A stretch of 64,000 bases of DNA from Clostridia bacterium. Its GTDB lineage: Bacteria; Bacillota; Clostridia; Oscillospirales; CAG-272. Location: positions 39,079-103,078 of the forward strand of contig CAAFYZ010000042.1 in NCBI GenBank assembly GCA_900767415.1. The letters are read 5' to 3'. Shown piece after piece: positions 16,741 to 26,044 of the stretch. The notes beneath the pieces are model-generated. The model worked only from the letters and a program-made list of their open reading frames with translations, was not told the origin of the DNA and did no database searches. The stretch's first letter is position 1, and every line of letters begins with the position of its first letter. Made by a program: the position numbers and the translations under genes.

Positions 16741-17616
16741 ATGTCGAAAAAGTTAAGAACCCGCGGTCACCGCGTCGTACTCAACCGCTCCGCAGGGGGC
16801 GATACCGGCATTACCGTAATCCTTACCATTTTCGGTATCTTCATGTTTTTGCCGATGTATTACGTCGTGATTCAGGCACTCAAGCCGCTGGACGAACTCT
16901 TTATGTTCCCCCCGCGCTTCTATGTCATTCATCCGACGCTTGAAAACTTCAAGGACCTGTTCACCCTGATGGGCGACTCATGGGTGCCGTTCTCCCGCTA
17001 TATCTTTAACACGGTGTTCATTACCATCTGCGGAACGCTCGGTAACCTGATCTTCGCCTCGATGGCGGCGTATTCTCTTGCGAAACTCCGCTTCCCGGGA
17101 AGAAACGCGATCTTCCAGGTCATCGTCATGTCCCTGATGTTCCACTCCACCGTCAACCAGGTGACGCACTTCATCATTCTGTCCGCCTTCGGCTGGATCG
17201 ACACCTATCTTTCGGTCATCGTGCCTTCGATGGCGACGACCATGGGTCTTTACCTGATGAAGCAGTTCATGGAGACTTCGGTTCCGGACACCGTTCTGGA
17301 ATCGGCACGTCTTGACGGCGCGAGTGAATTCCGCACGTATCTGACCATTGCCATGCCGATGGTAAAGCCGGCGTGGCTGACGCTGATCATCGAGTGCTTC
17401 AAGAACCTTTGGAACTCCGGTGCGTCGATTTACATTCACTCGGAGGAACTGAAAACCTTCAACTACGCGATCGGTCAGATCATCTCCGGCGGTATCGCCC
17501 GTTCGGGCGCCGGCGCCGCCGCAACCGTTGTTATGATGCTCGTTCCCATTCTCGTCTTCGTTCTGAACCAGAGTCAGATCATCGAGACGATGGGTGCCTC
17601 GGGTATGAAAGATTAA
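16741..17616 (+). CDS. Sugar ABC transporter permease (MalG/YtcP type), first pair
   Basis: The 291-aa protein has six predicted membrane helices and an EAA-loop LESARLDGASEFRTYLTIAM. I chose the ATG at 16741 rather than the GTG nine bases earlier because the AGGTAGGTG ribosome site then has better spacing. It forms the heterodimeric channel with the upstream permease. The C-terminus ends QSQIIETMGASGMKD, as in YtcP-like proteins. Confidence 0.88.
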   Translation: MSKKLRTRGHRVVLNRSAGGDTGITVILTIFGIFMFLPMYYVVIQALKPLDELFMFPPRFYVIHPTLENFKDLFTLMGDSWVPFSRYIFNTVFITICGTLGNLIFASMAAYSLAKLRFPGRNAIFQVIVMSLMFHSTVNQVTHFIILSAFGWIDTYLSVIVPSMATTMGLYLMKQFMETSVPDTVLESARLDGASEFRTYLTIAMPMVKPAWLTLIIECFKNLWNSGASIYIHSEELKTFNYAIGQIISGGIARSGAGAAATVVMMLVPILVFVLNQSQIIETMGASGMKD

Positions 17617-17630
17617 AGGAGGGAAGAGCT

Positions 17631-19982
17631 TTGAAAAAGAAGTGTATGCGCGTTGCGGTGCTCGCTCTGCTGTTTACCGTTCTGTTCGGAACGCTGACCT
17701 CCTCCGCCTTCAGCTCGTATGATACCTACACCTATTCCATCGACGGAGAACCGATGAAGTCGCCCGCCGCCTATTCGGCGAGCCAGCTGATCGACTCTCC
17801 CACCATGGGACTTCTCGGTTTCCCGGGTCTTCGTCAGGCGACCGTCAAGACGGAAGACGGAAAACTGTATGTCGACGATAATACCGTCACGGGCGGAAAA
17901 CGCTATCTGAACCCTGCCGATATTACGACCGACAAGGACGGGAATCAGTACGTCGCGGCGAGTTATCGCCTTCTCGGCGCGTCGGACATCGTGACCGACG
18001 AAGAGGGAAGTGTGTATATCGCCGATACCGGCGGAAAGAGCGGCGACGTCGCTTATTCCGGACGGATCGTCGTCCTCAATAAGTATTATAAGGTGACGAA
18101 AATTCTGACCGACTATGTCGACGAGAACGGCGTCTCTCAGGTCTTCAATGAGCCGGCGGGCGTCTATGTCACCGACCCCACGATCACGGCGGACGGAAAG
18201 AGTTATATTTACGTCTGCGATACGCAGAACTCCCGCATCGTGGTCTTTGACAGAGAGTATAATTATGTCCGCACGATCGGTACGCCGGCGACGGCACTCT
18301 TAAGCGATACGACCTTCCGTCCCTCCGCCGTGGCGGTCGATAAGTACGGAAGAATCTTCGTTCTCTCGAAGAACTGCGAGGACGGTGTCATCGTCCTTTC
18401 CGGAGAAGGGGACTTCACCGGATTCATCGGTGCGCAGAAGGTTACGTACAGCGTTCTTCAGATGATCTGGCGTCACTTCCAGACGAAGGAGCAGCTGGCA
18501 CAGCAGGCACTGACCCTTCCCGCCGTCTATAATAACCTGACGGTGGACAGCGACGGCTTTGTCTATGTTACCAACAACAAGATCGACTCGTCAAAGCAGA
18601 TTGACGCGATCAAGTCGAAGAACGCGGACTATTCTCCCGTGAAAAAACTGAACTCCGCCGGTAACGAGATCATGAAACGAAACGGTTTCTTCGATCCGGG
18701 CGGAGAAGTCGCCATCAGCACGGTAAGGGGTCAGCCCTCGAGTATCATCGACGTCGCCGTCGGACCGGAAGGTTCGTGGTCGCTTCTCGAAGAGAGCAAA
18801 CCCACGTCGCTGAAAAAGCGTTCCCGTATTTTCACCTACGACCAGAGCGGCAACCTGCTGTTCGCCTTCGGCGACAAGGGTGACCAGCTCGGCAACGGCG
18901 AAAACTACATCGGCTTCACCTATCAGAAGGTGGACGGCGTCACCTACATGCTCCTTCTCGATAAGTCATCGGAAGACGACTATAAAATCACGGTCTTCAC
19001 GCCGACCGACTATTGCGACACGATTATGAAGGCGCTTCGCAATCAGAATGAGCATAACTATTCCGCCTCCATCACCTATTGGGAAGACGTTCTGAAACGG
19101 AACAACAACTTCGACCTTGCCTATATCGGTATCGGTAAGGCACTCTACAACCAGGGCAAATACGAAGAAGCGAAAGAGATGCTCGCGAACGCGTATGAGA
19201 CCACCTATTATTCCCGCGCGTTCTCCGAACTTCGTAAGGACGTGGTCGGACGGTGGCTCGTGCCTCTTCTGATCCTCGTGATCGCACTGGTCGTCCTGCT
19301 TGTCAAATTCCTTGCCTGGGCAAAGAAGAAGAACAAGGCAGTCTCGCTCAAGGTCGGGCGCAAGACCTACGGGGAAGAACTTCTCTATCTCTTCCATCTG
19401 AATCTTCACCCGTTCGACGGCTTCTGGGATCTGAAGCACGAACAGCGCGGTTCCGTACGCGCCGCGACGACGATCCTCGGCGCTACGATCCTCGCCTTCT
19501 TCTATCAGTCTGTCGGGCGCGGGTATGTCTTCAATCCGAAGGGCGATTACAGCACGATCTTCGTCCAGATCATCGCGGTCACGGTGCCGGTACTTCTGTG
19601 GAGCATCGCGAACTGGTGTCTGACGACGCTCTTTGACGGCGAAGGTTCTTTCAAGGATATTTACGTTGCTACCTGCTACTCGCTCTCTCCGCTCCCCTTC
19701 ATGCTGATTCTCTCTACGATCCTTTCCAACGTCCTGACGACGTCGGAGGGCTCGATCGTGAGTCTGCTTGTTTCCATCGCATATGTCTGGGTCGCACTGC
19801 TCCTGTTCTTCGGTATGCTTGTGACGCACGATTACTCTCTCGGAAAGAACTTCCTGATTACAATCTTCACGATCGTGGCGATGGCGGTCATTATGTTCGT
19901 TGCCATTCTGTTCTCCAGCTTGGTTATCAAAATGGTTACGTTCGTTATGGCCATCATTACCGAAGTCGGAAACCGCGTATAG
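17631..19982 (+). CDS. NHL-repeat, TPR and Yip1-domain membrane protein
   Basis: This 783-aa protein starts at TTG (17631) with AAGGAGGG seven bases upstream; an ATG 15 nt later is less well placed. A signal sequence is followed by an extracellular NHL-type beta-propeller (about residues 60-440; repeats such as GSVYIADTGG, YIYVCDTQNSRIVVFD and GFVYVTNN). A TPR-like helical stretch follows (about 465-530, YSASITYWEDVLKRNN and GKYEEAKEML), then a membrane helix (about 540), and a C-terminal Yip1-type domain with about five helices (about 590-783). NHL plus Yip1 proteins occur beside DUF5696 and sugar ABC genes in Bacillota. It sits between the two permease pairs and may scaffold or sense the uptake complex; that is inference. 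Confidence 0.75.
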   Translation: MKKKCMRVAVLALLFTVLFGTLTSSAFSSYDTYTYSIDGEPMKSPAAYSASQLIDSPTMGLLGFPGLRQATVKTEDGKLYVDDNTVTGGKRYLNPADITTDKDGNQYVAASYRLLGASDIVTDEEGSVYIADTGGKSGDVAYSGRIVVLNKYYKVTKILTDYVDENGVSQVFNEPAGVYVTDPTITADGKSYIYVCDTQNSRIVVFDREYNYVRTIGTPATALLSDTTFRPSAVAVDKYGRIFVLSKNCEDGVIVLSGEGDFTGFIGAQKVTYSVLQMIWRHFQTKEQLAQQALTLPAVYNNLTVDSDGFVYVTNNKIDSSKQIDAIKSKNADYSPVKKLNSAGNEIMKRNGFFDPGGEVAISTVRGQPSSIIDVAVGPEGSWSLLEESKPTSLKKRSRIFTYDQSGNLLFAFGDKGDQLGNGENYIGFTYQKVDGVTYMLLLDKSSEDDYKITVFTPTDYCDTIMKALRNQNEHNYSASITYWEDVLKRNNNFDLAYIGIGKALYNQGKYEEAKEMLANAYETTYYSRAFSELRKDVVGRWLVPLLILVIALVVLLVKFLAWAKKKNKAVSLKVGRKTYGEELLYLFHLNLHPFDGFWDLKHEQRGSVRAATTILGATILAFFYQSVGRGYVFNPKGDYSTIFVQIIAVTVPVLLWSIANWCLTTLFDGEGSFKDIYVATCYSLSPLPFMLILSTILSNVLTTSEGSIVSLLVSIAYVWVALLLFFGMLVTHDYSLGKNFLITIFTIVAMAVIMFVAILFSSLVIKMVTFVMAIITEVGNRV

Positions 19983-20002
19983 CAAAGAAAGGAGGATACA
20001 AC

Positions 20003-23000
20003 ATGAAAACCAAAAGAATTTTATCGTTTGTCATGGCATCTCTGATGGCCCTGACCTGCTTCTTTGCTATCCTTCCGATGAAGGCGTCCGCGGCGTATTC
20101 CGAGAGTACGGTCGGCACGACCGTGCTTCCGAAAGATACGGTCAAAAAGATCGTAGAGGCGGCGTACAAATACGAGTACGAGACGGCGGAAGAGATGCTC
20201 GCTTTCGAACTTTCGGAAGGGTTTCTCGACTCTGTGGCGTACCGTGACGCCGACGGCTCTTTGCTCTACACCCTGTATGTCAACCGGTACACCGGTGTGA
20301 TCTACTATAAAAACGAGAAGACGGGTCAGATCCTGACGAGCAATCCGACAGACATCGGCGCCGTCACGAAAGGGAAGACCGACGAGAACAAGACGGCGAT
20401 GCAGCTTTACAGCCAGCTGATCATCTCCTACTCCGAGATCGCCACTTCCACCTCCCGCGAGTACAACAGTACGCGCGACGCCGCCGTCCGTGCGCAGATC
20501 TCGGTCAACGCGATCAAAAACGGTCTGCGCGTCAACTACATTCTCGGTAATACCGCGAGCCGTTATCTTCTTCCCGGTATGCTCAAGGCGGAGGCCTTCG
20601 AAGAGAAGATCCTCGTTCCGATCATCGAGAAGTACGAAGAGCTGCTCGAGAGTTATTGCAGAGAGGCATATCCCGACGCCGACTTCACCTTCCTTGACGG
20701 CTATACGCTGAAATCCGGGAAGGAACTCGAGATCCGCACCAACGGATACATCGATACCGAAGCCGCCCTTCAGGACTACCTGATGGATACGCAGAGATAC
20801 TTCAAAAACGTTCCGAACGGCAAGGTAGTGCAGAGTCTGAACACCTCTCTCCGTGCCTTCGTTATCAAGTATGCGCTTCAGAATCCTCAGGTTTATATCG
20901 ATCAGCTGAACGATGACAATCCGAGAAACGACAAGATCGCGCAGACGATGCTCGACGATATGTACAAGAGATACCCGATCACCAAAGACGGGATCGCGGT
21001 CTATGTCTTCGACAACACCGTCACCTCGGGTAACCGCGCGAACTTCGCGAAGACCATCTCGACCTACTGCCCCTCCTACTCCTTCTCCGATATGTATTCG
21101 GACGAGCGCGACGTCGGCTATGTCGCCGAGGTGGAGCAGAACGCGATCTTCCGTGTCGCCCTGGAATATTCCTTTGCCGATGACGGCTCTCTCCTCGTCC
21201 GTCTGCCGGCGAACTCCATCACCTACGATTCGACCCTTTATCACGTTACCTCCATCTCCTCTCTCCCGTACTTCGGAGCAGGGGATATGAACGGAAAAGA
21301 CGGCTACATCTTCTATCCCGACGGCAGCGGCGCGATCGTGGATTTTGCGGATTTCTACAACAGCACGAAAAAGACCGCACTCTCTCTGTCTTCTTCGATC
21401 TACGGTCAGGATTTCGCTTACTCCAAGATCAGCGGACAGCACCGTGAGCAGATCACGCTCCCCGTCTTCGGACTGGTCGGAGAAACGAAGCGCGGCGCGT
21501 CGACGGTAACCTCGACGGGAAGCGATACGGTGAAAAACGGCTTCTTCGCCGTCGTCGAAGACGGTATGTCTTTGGCGAACCTCTCCTTCCGCAGCGGCGG
21601 TTCGGAACACAAGTATGCGAGCGTGTTCCCCGAATTTATGCCGTATCCCGCGGACGAGTACGACCTTTCCAAGACCATTTCGGTCGGTGCGAAGGGAACG
21701 TACACGATGGTAGCGAAGACGCAGTACACCGGTTCTTACGTGACACGCTATAAGATGCTGGCGGACGATTCCGTCATTGCCGCGAGAAAGACTGCCGGCG
21801 ACACCGCGACCTACTATCCCGCGACGTATGTCGGTATGGCGGCATATTACAGAAATCTTCTGCGCGAGAGCGGCGTTCTGAGCGCGCTCACGACGGATAC
21901 GAAGGACATTCCGCTTTACGTCGAGTCCTTCGGTGCGATGCAGATTCAGGATAAGTTCCTGTCCTTCCCGATTACGAAGACCATTGCGCTGACTTCCTTC
22001 AACGACGTCATTGCCATGTACGGAGCATTCTCCGCCGCAGGGATCAAGAACGTCAACTTCAAACTCACCGGCTTTATGAACGGCGGTATGGAATATACCT
22101 ACCCCGTGAAGATCCGCTGGGAGCGCGCGGTCGGCGGGGAAGACGGATTCAAAAACCTGATCAAGCAGGCGAATACCGTCTCGGAAAGTGCGGATGCCCA
22201 CTTCGGCGTCTATCCCGACTTTGACTTCCAGTATATCAGCGAGACGAGGCTTTTCGACGGCGTCTCCCTCGGGCGTCACGTCTCCCGCATGGTGGATAAC
22301 CGGTATGCCTCGAAGCAGATTTACAACGCCATCGTCGGCGAGTTCGAGTCCTTCTTCAACATGGTAGTTACCGCGGATGCGCTGGATTCGCTTTACACGA
22401 CATTTGCCAAGCGGTATGCGAAATACGATACGAAACGCCTGTCGGTCTCGACCCTCGGTTCCGATCTGAACTCCGACTTCAACGAAGACAGACTTCTGAA
22501 CAGAGAAGAGGCGCGCGACCGCGTCATATCGGTGCTCACCCGCATGAAGGACGAGGGCGGCTATGAGATCATGACGAGCGTCGGCAACTCGTACGCGCTG
22601 AAATATGCGAAACATCTGACCGGCGTTGCAACCGACTCGAGCCACTTCCGTTATTCTTCTTATGCGGTGCCCTTCCTCGGCATGATCCTGCACGGCTCGA
22701 TCAGCTATACCGGCACGCCCCTCAACTATTCGGGCAGCCCGGAATACGATCTTCTCCGTGCGGTGGAGAGCGGTGCGTATCCTTCGTACATTCTCTGCTA
22801 CGAGAACACCGCATATCTGAAAGAGGACGAGAACCTCAACAAGTACTACGGCGTGGATTATACCACGTGGTTTGACTCGGTCAAATCGACCTATTCGATG
22901 CTGAACGAAAAACTCGCCGACCTGCAGACCTTCTTTATCACCGATCACAGGACGCTGATCGCGGAGCGGATCATTGATAAGAAGGAACAGGAAGAGAACC

Positions 23001-23521
23001 TTGCGACGCTGGAGAACGAGGCGATCGAACGCCTTGACCGTCAGATCGCAGAGGCGATCGACCGTGCCTTCGACGAGATGCGTACCGACCCTGCCAACGC
23101 GGGACGCGGTATCCGCCTCAGTATCGACCGTGCCGCCTCGCTTTCGGTGATGGCGACACAGCTCGGACTTGCCGAGGCATCTGCACTGTCCGAAACGTTC
23201 GTTTCCCGTGCGGATGCGGTGATTGCGAAGTATACGGAGAAGTACGGCAACTATTCCGAAAACCCCTATGACCTTGCTTTTGCACTCTCGGCATACACGA
23301 GCGACTATAAGTATCTGACCGATTCCTCCTCGGATGAATCCGCCGACACTTACGAGTTCACCGATTATACCTGCGACAACAACAACGTGATCCTCGTGAC
23401 CTATTCCGACGGCACGAAGACGGTATCCTTCCTTCTGAACTACAACGTCTATCCCGTAAACGTCAGACTGAACGGTACCGTACACACACTTGCAAAATAC
23501 GGATTCGAGAGAATCGGATAA
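20003..23521 (+). CDS. Large secreted DUF5696-like protein of the sugar ABC operon
   Basis: This 1172-aa protein has a signal peptide (MKTKRILSFVMASLMALTCF, cleavage near KASA-AYS). It has the general build of DUF5696 proteins: an N-terminal beta-rich region, a central part (about residues 620-960) with alternating strands and helices like a TIM barrel (DIPLYVESFGAMQI, FGVYPDFDFQYISE, HFRYSSYAVPFLGMILHGS), and a helical C-terminal portion. Such proteins may be glycoside hydrolases or binding factors working with the transporter, but no catalytic residues are established. AAAGGAGG precedes the ATG. It lies 20 nt after the NHL-Yip1 gene and just before the second permease pair. Confidence 0.7.
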   Translation: MKTKRILSFVMASLMALTCFFAILPMKASAAYSESTVGTTVLPKDTVKKIVEAAYKYEYETAEEMLAFELSEGFLDSVAYRDADGSLLYTLYVNRYTGVIYYKNEKTGQILTSNPTDIGAVTKGKTDENKTAMQLYSQLIISYSEIATSTSREYNSTRDAAVRAQISVNAIKNGLRVNYILGNTASRYLLPGMLKAEAFEEKILVPIIEKYEELLESYCREAYPDADFTFLDGYTLKSGKELEIRTNGYIDTEAALQDYLMDTQRYFKNVPNGKVVQSLNTSLRAFVIKYALQNPQVYIDQLNDDNPRNDKIAQTMLDDMYKRYPITKDGIAVYVFDNTVTSGNRANFAKTISTYCPSYSFSDMYSDERDVGYVAEVEQNAIFRVALEYSFADDGSLLVRLPANSITYDSTLYHVTSISSLPYFGAGDMNGKDGYIFYPDGSGAIVDFADFYNSTKKTALSLSSSIYGQDFAYSKISGQHREQITLPVFGLVGETKRGASTVTSTGSDTVKNGFFAVVEDGMSLANLSFRSGGSEHKYASVFPEFMPYPADEYDLSKTISVGAKGTYTMVAKTQYTGSYVTRYKMLADDSVIAARKTAGDTATYYPATYVGMAAYYRNLLRESGVLSALTTDTKDIPLYVESFGAMQIQDKFLSFPITKTIALTSFNDVIAMYGAFSAAGIKNVNFKLTGFMNGGMEYTYPVKIRWERAVGGEDGFKNLIKQANTVSESADAHFGVYPDFDFQYISETRLFDGVSLGRHVSRMVDNRYASKQIYNAIVGEFESFFNMVVTADALDSLYTTFAKRYAKYDTKRLSVSTLGSDLNSDFNEDRLLNREEARDRVISVLTRMKDEGGYEIMTSVGNSYALKYAKHLTGVATDSSHFRYSSYAVPFLGMILHGSISYTGTPLNYSGSPEYDLLRAVESGAYPSYILCYENTAYLKEDENLNKYYGVDYTTWFDSVKSTYSMLNEKLADLQTFFITDHRTLIAERIIDKKEQEENLATLENEAIERLDRQIAEAIDRAFDEMRTDPANAGRGIRLSIDRAASLSVMATQLGLAEASALSETFVSRADAVIAKYTEKYGNYSENPYDLAFALSAYTSDYKYLTDSSSDESADTYEFTDYTCDNNNVILVTYSDGTKTVSFLLNYNVYPVNVRLNGTVHTLAKYGFERIG

Positions 23522-23534
23522 GGAGGGAAAAACC

Positions 23535-24479
23535 ATGGAAAAACAGTTAAAAATTCCGAAGCGTCACGCTTCGCTGGAAAAGAAAAAAGCCCGTGCGGGT
23601 TATCTCTTCGTGGCACCCTTCCTTGTCGGCGTGATTTTGATCTATCTCCCGATCCTGCTTGACTCCATCTGGTTCAGCTTCAACAACATCAACATCGATG
23701 TCGTCGGCGAGAACCGGGTGATCGTCCTGCTCCCGCAGGGATTCAAGTATTATGTCGAGGCATTCACCACCGACCCGCAGTTCGTTACCAAGCTTCTCTC
23801 TGGTATTCAGCAGCTGATCTTCGAGGTCCCCGCGATTATCATCTTCGCGCTGTTCATCGCGGTCGTGCTGAACCAGAAGATGCTCGGCAGAGCGGCATTC
23901 CGTGCGATCTTCTTCATTCCCGTTATCATTTCGACGGGTCTGATGGAGTCCATCAACGCGTCCGACCTGATGTCGGGCGCGGCAGAGGGCGGTATCGACG
24001 ACGGCTCGGGCGGAAACGGTGCCTCGCAGATCATCTCCGTGCTTGACGTGGAACTTCTCTTTGAGAGCATGAAGGTCGGCGGCGATCTTGTCAAATACGT
24101 CGTCGGGCTTGTTAACAACGTCTATAACATCATCAACTTCTCCGGCGTTCAGATGCTGATCTTCCTTGCCGGTCTGCAGTCGATCTCTCCCGCCATCTAC
24201 GAGGCGAGCGAAATCGAAGGTGCGACGGCGTGGGAGACCTTCTGGAAGATCACCTTCCCGATGATCTCTCCGATGATCCTCGTCAATACCGTGTATACCA
24301 TCATTGACTCCTTCACCAAGAAGAGCAATGTGACGATGGCGTATATCACCAGTATCTACAGCGGAAACGAGTCCAAGGCGACAGCCATGTCGTGGATTTA
24401 CTTCATCGTTGTAATCCTGATTATCGCCATTGTAGCGGGTATCGCATCCACATTCATCTTCTACCAGAGAAAAGATTAG
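23535..24479 (+). CDS. Sugar ABC transporter permease (MalF type), second pair
   Basis: This 314-aa membrane protein has a conserved EAA-loop YEASEIEGATAWETFWKITF. The region between helices carries a Gly/Ser-rich loop (AEGGIDDGSGGNGAS, about residue 155) that is probably extracytoplasmic. The ATG at 23535 follows AAGGAGG. It is a second, separate MalF-type subunit within the operon and pairs with the gene downstream. Confidence 0.88.
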   Translation: MEKQLKIPKRHASLEKKKARAGYLFVAPFLVGVILIYLPILLDSIWFSFNNINIDVVGENRVIVLLPQGFKYYVEAFTTDPQFVTKLLSGIQQLIFEVPAIIIFALFIAVVLNQKMLGRAAFRAIFFIPVIISTGLMESINASDLMSGAAEGGIDDGSGGNGASQIISVLDVELLFESMKVGGDLVKYVVGLVNNVYNIINFSGVQMLIFLAGLQSISPAIYEASEIEGATAWETFWKITFPMISPMILVNTVYTIIDSFTKKSNVTMAYITSIYSGNESKATAMSWIYFIVVILIIAIVAGIASTFIFYQRKD

Positions 24480-24490
24480 GAGGACATACG

Positions 24491-25537
24491 ATGGATACGA
24501 AAACCGTAATTACCAAAGAGACCAAGAACCGCATCCGCGTGGACTTTGAAGGGAAACTTACCTTCACCGAACGGCTGAAGAAAAAGCTGACCACCTCCAA
24601 CACGTGGAAAAAGGTCCTCCTGAACATCTTCCGCTTCATCCTGATGCTCGGCGTCTCCTATGTTATTCTTTATCCCTTCTTTGCGAGAATCGCCGGCTCC
24701 TTCATGACGAAGGAAGACGTCATCGATCCGACAGTCTCCCTGATTCCGAAGCATTTTGCTCTCGAGATCTATCACTATCTGATTGTCGAAAACCATTATT
24801 TCCAGGCACTTCTGAATACGACGCTCCTCTCCTTGCTTTGCGCGCTGATTCAGACCTTCATCGCCTGCCTTATCGGCTACGGACTTGCCAAATTCAAGTT
24901 CAAAGGGAATAAAGCAGTCATGCTCGCCGTCGTCCTGACGATGATCATCCCGCACAGAACGCTGAAACTCTCCATGCTTCAGCACTTCGTCTTCTTCGAC
25001 ATCGGAAAGGTGCTGTCGTGGAATTATCCCGGCATCTTCGAGTTGATCACCGGAAGCCCGCTGCACCTTGAGAACACCTACTGGCCGCTCGCGATCCTTT
25101 CGCTCTGCGGACTGGCGTTCAAGAACGGTCTCTATATTTACATGATGAGACAGTTCTTCAAGGGCGTTCCCGACGAGCTCGAAGAGTCGGCGTATGTGGA
25201 CGGCTCCGGCGTGTTCCGCACCTTCTTCCAGATCATTCTTCCGCTTTCGATCCCGATGATGATCACCATCTTCCTCTTTGCCTTCTCCTGGCAGTGGACG
25301 GATGAGTTCTATACGACGCTGTTCTTCATCGACGACCGGAACAAGATTTATCTGATGCCCGACGTCTATATGACGCCGCCGCCGTCACTGGAAACCAACT
25401 ACGGCGGTCAGAGTCTCTATTACAGCGTCATCAGCAATACGGCAGGTATCATGATCATCGCGCCCCTCGTTATCGTATATCTCTTCTGTCAGAGATATCT
25501 GGTGCAGGGAATCGAGAGATCCGGACTTGTCGGATAA
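24491..25537 (+). CDS. Sugar ABC transporter permease (MalG type), second pair
   Basis: The 348-aa protein is longer than usual, with an extended N-terminal cytoplasmic tail (about residues 1-45) before the first helix. The EAA-loop LEESAYVDGSGVFRTFFQII is clear. The loop between the last two helices is also long, with a Pro-rich TPPPSLETNYGG. The last gene of the operon, it is followed by a strong UUCG-loop terminator. With the upstream permease it forms the second predicted channel. Confidence 0.88.
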   Translation: MDTKTVITKETKNRIRVDFEGKLTFTERLKKKLTTSNTWKKVLLNIFRFILMLGVSYVILYPFFARIAGSFMTKEDVIDPTVSLIPKHFALEIYHYLIVENHYFQALLNTTLLSLLCALIQTFIACLIGYGLAKFKFKGNKAVMLAVVLTMIIPHRTLKLSMLQHFVFFDIGKVLSWNYPGIFELITGSPLHLENTYWPLAILSLCGLAFKNGLYIYMMRQFFKGVPDELEESAYVDGSGVFRTFFQIILPLSIPMMITIFLFAFSWQWTDEFYTTLFFIDDRNKIYLMPDVYMTPPPSLETNYGGQSLYYSVISNTAGIMIIAPLVIVYLFCQRYLVQGIERSGLVG

Positions 25538-25543
25538 TATCGC

Positions 25544-25577
25544 AAAAAAGGCACTTGCTTCGGCAAGTGCCTTTTTT
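25544..25577 (+). terminator. Terminator of the sugar operon (GGCACTTGC-UUCG type)
   Basis: The perfect stem GGCACTTGC/GCAAGTGCC has a TTCG tetraloop flanked by A and T runs. The same stem recurs at 52182-52213 and in altered form at 59071-59104. Confidence 0.92.
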
Positions 25578-25883
25578 GTATCCGCAAAGAGCGGGGAAAC
25601 CGTTTTCGCCGCCTCTTTGTCGGCAGGCGGCGGAGAAAAGCGGGCACTTCGTGCGGGGGCGGCGCTCTGGTGACGCGCGCCGTGCTCTTCACCGCTTTTG
25701 AAGGCAGGGCATAATCTCCCCGCGCGGCATCACCCGTCGGACGAACGCCCGATTCCGGCGAAATCGCTCGCCTTTTCGTCAAAACAACCAAAAGGCAGGC
25801 GTGCATTTTGCACATCGTAGATAATGTGTTTAATATATGTGAAAAAACACGGTAGATATTACAAACTCTAATATATAAAACTA
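25578..25883. other. Gene-free spacer between sugar and liv operons
   Basis: About 300 nt without a supportable gene. The first 200 nt are GC-rich and hold no obvious repeat. From about 25800 the DNA turns AT-rich toward the liv promoter. Confidence 0.5.
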
Positions 25884-25912
25884 TTGACAATCCGAAAAAG
25901 AATCGGTATAAT
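25884..25912 (+). promoter_or_regulatory. Sigma-A promoter of the liv operon
   Basis: TTGACA (25884-25889) and TATAAT (25907-25912) are both consensus, with a 17-nt spacer. The leader to livJ is about 125 nt and contains small hairpins such as GAGCG/CGCTC near 25945; no known riboswitch is recognised. Confidence 0.9.
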
Positions 25913-26044
25913 AGGAACAACTTTTTCTAAAAATGTACGGTGGGAGCGTGTATCGCTCGGACGGAAGAGGCAGAAAAACCGCGTTCCGCCCGGCGAAAGA
26001 CGGGAAAACCGTGCGAATCGGAAAAAAGAAAAGAGGAAAGATCA

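Noticed and set aside
20021..23536. A minus-strand frame of 1171 codons opposite the DUF5696-like gene
   Set aside because: Same reasoning: no ribosome site, no recognisable domain, and a well-supported secreted protein on the plus strand with tight operon spacing.
25913..26044. A riboswitch in the liv leader
   Set aside because: Only small unrelated hairpins are visible; no conserved core of a known class such as lysine, glycine or SAM was recognised.
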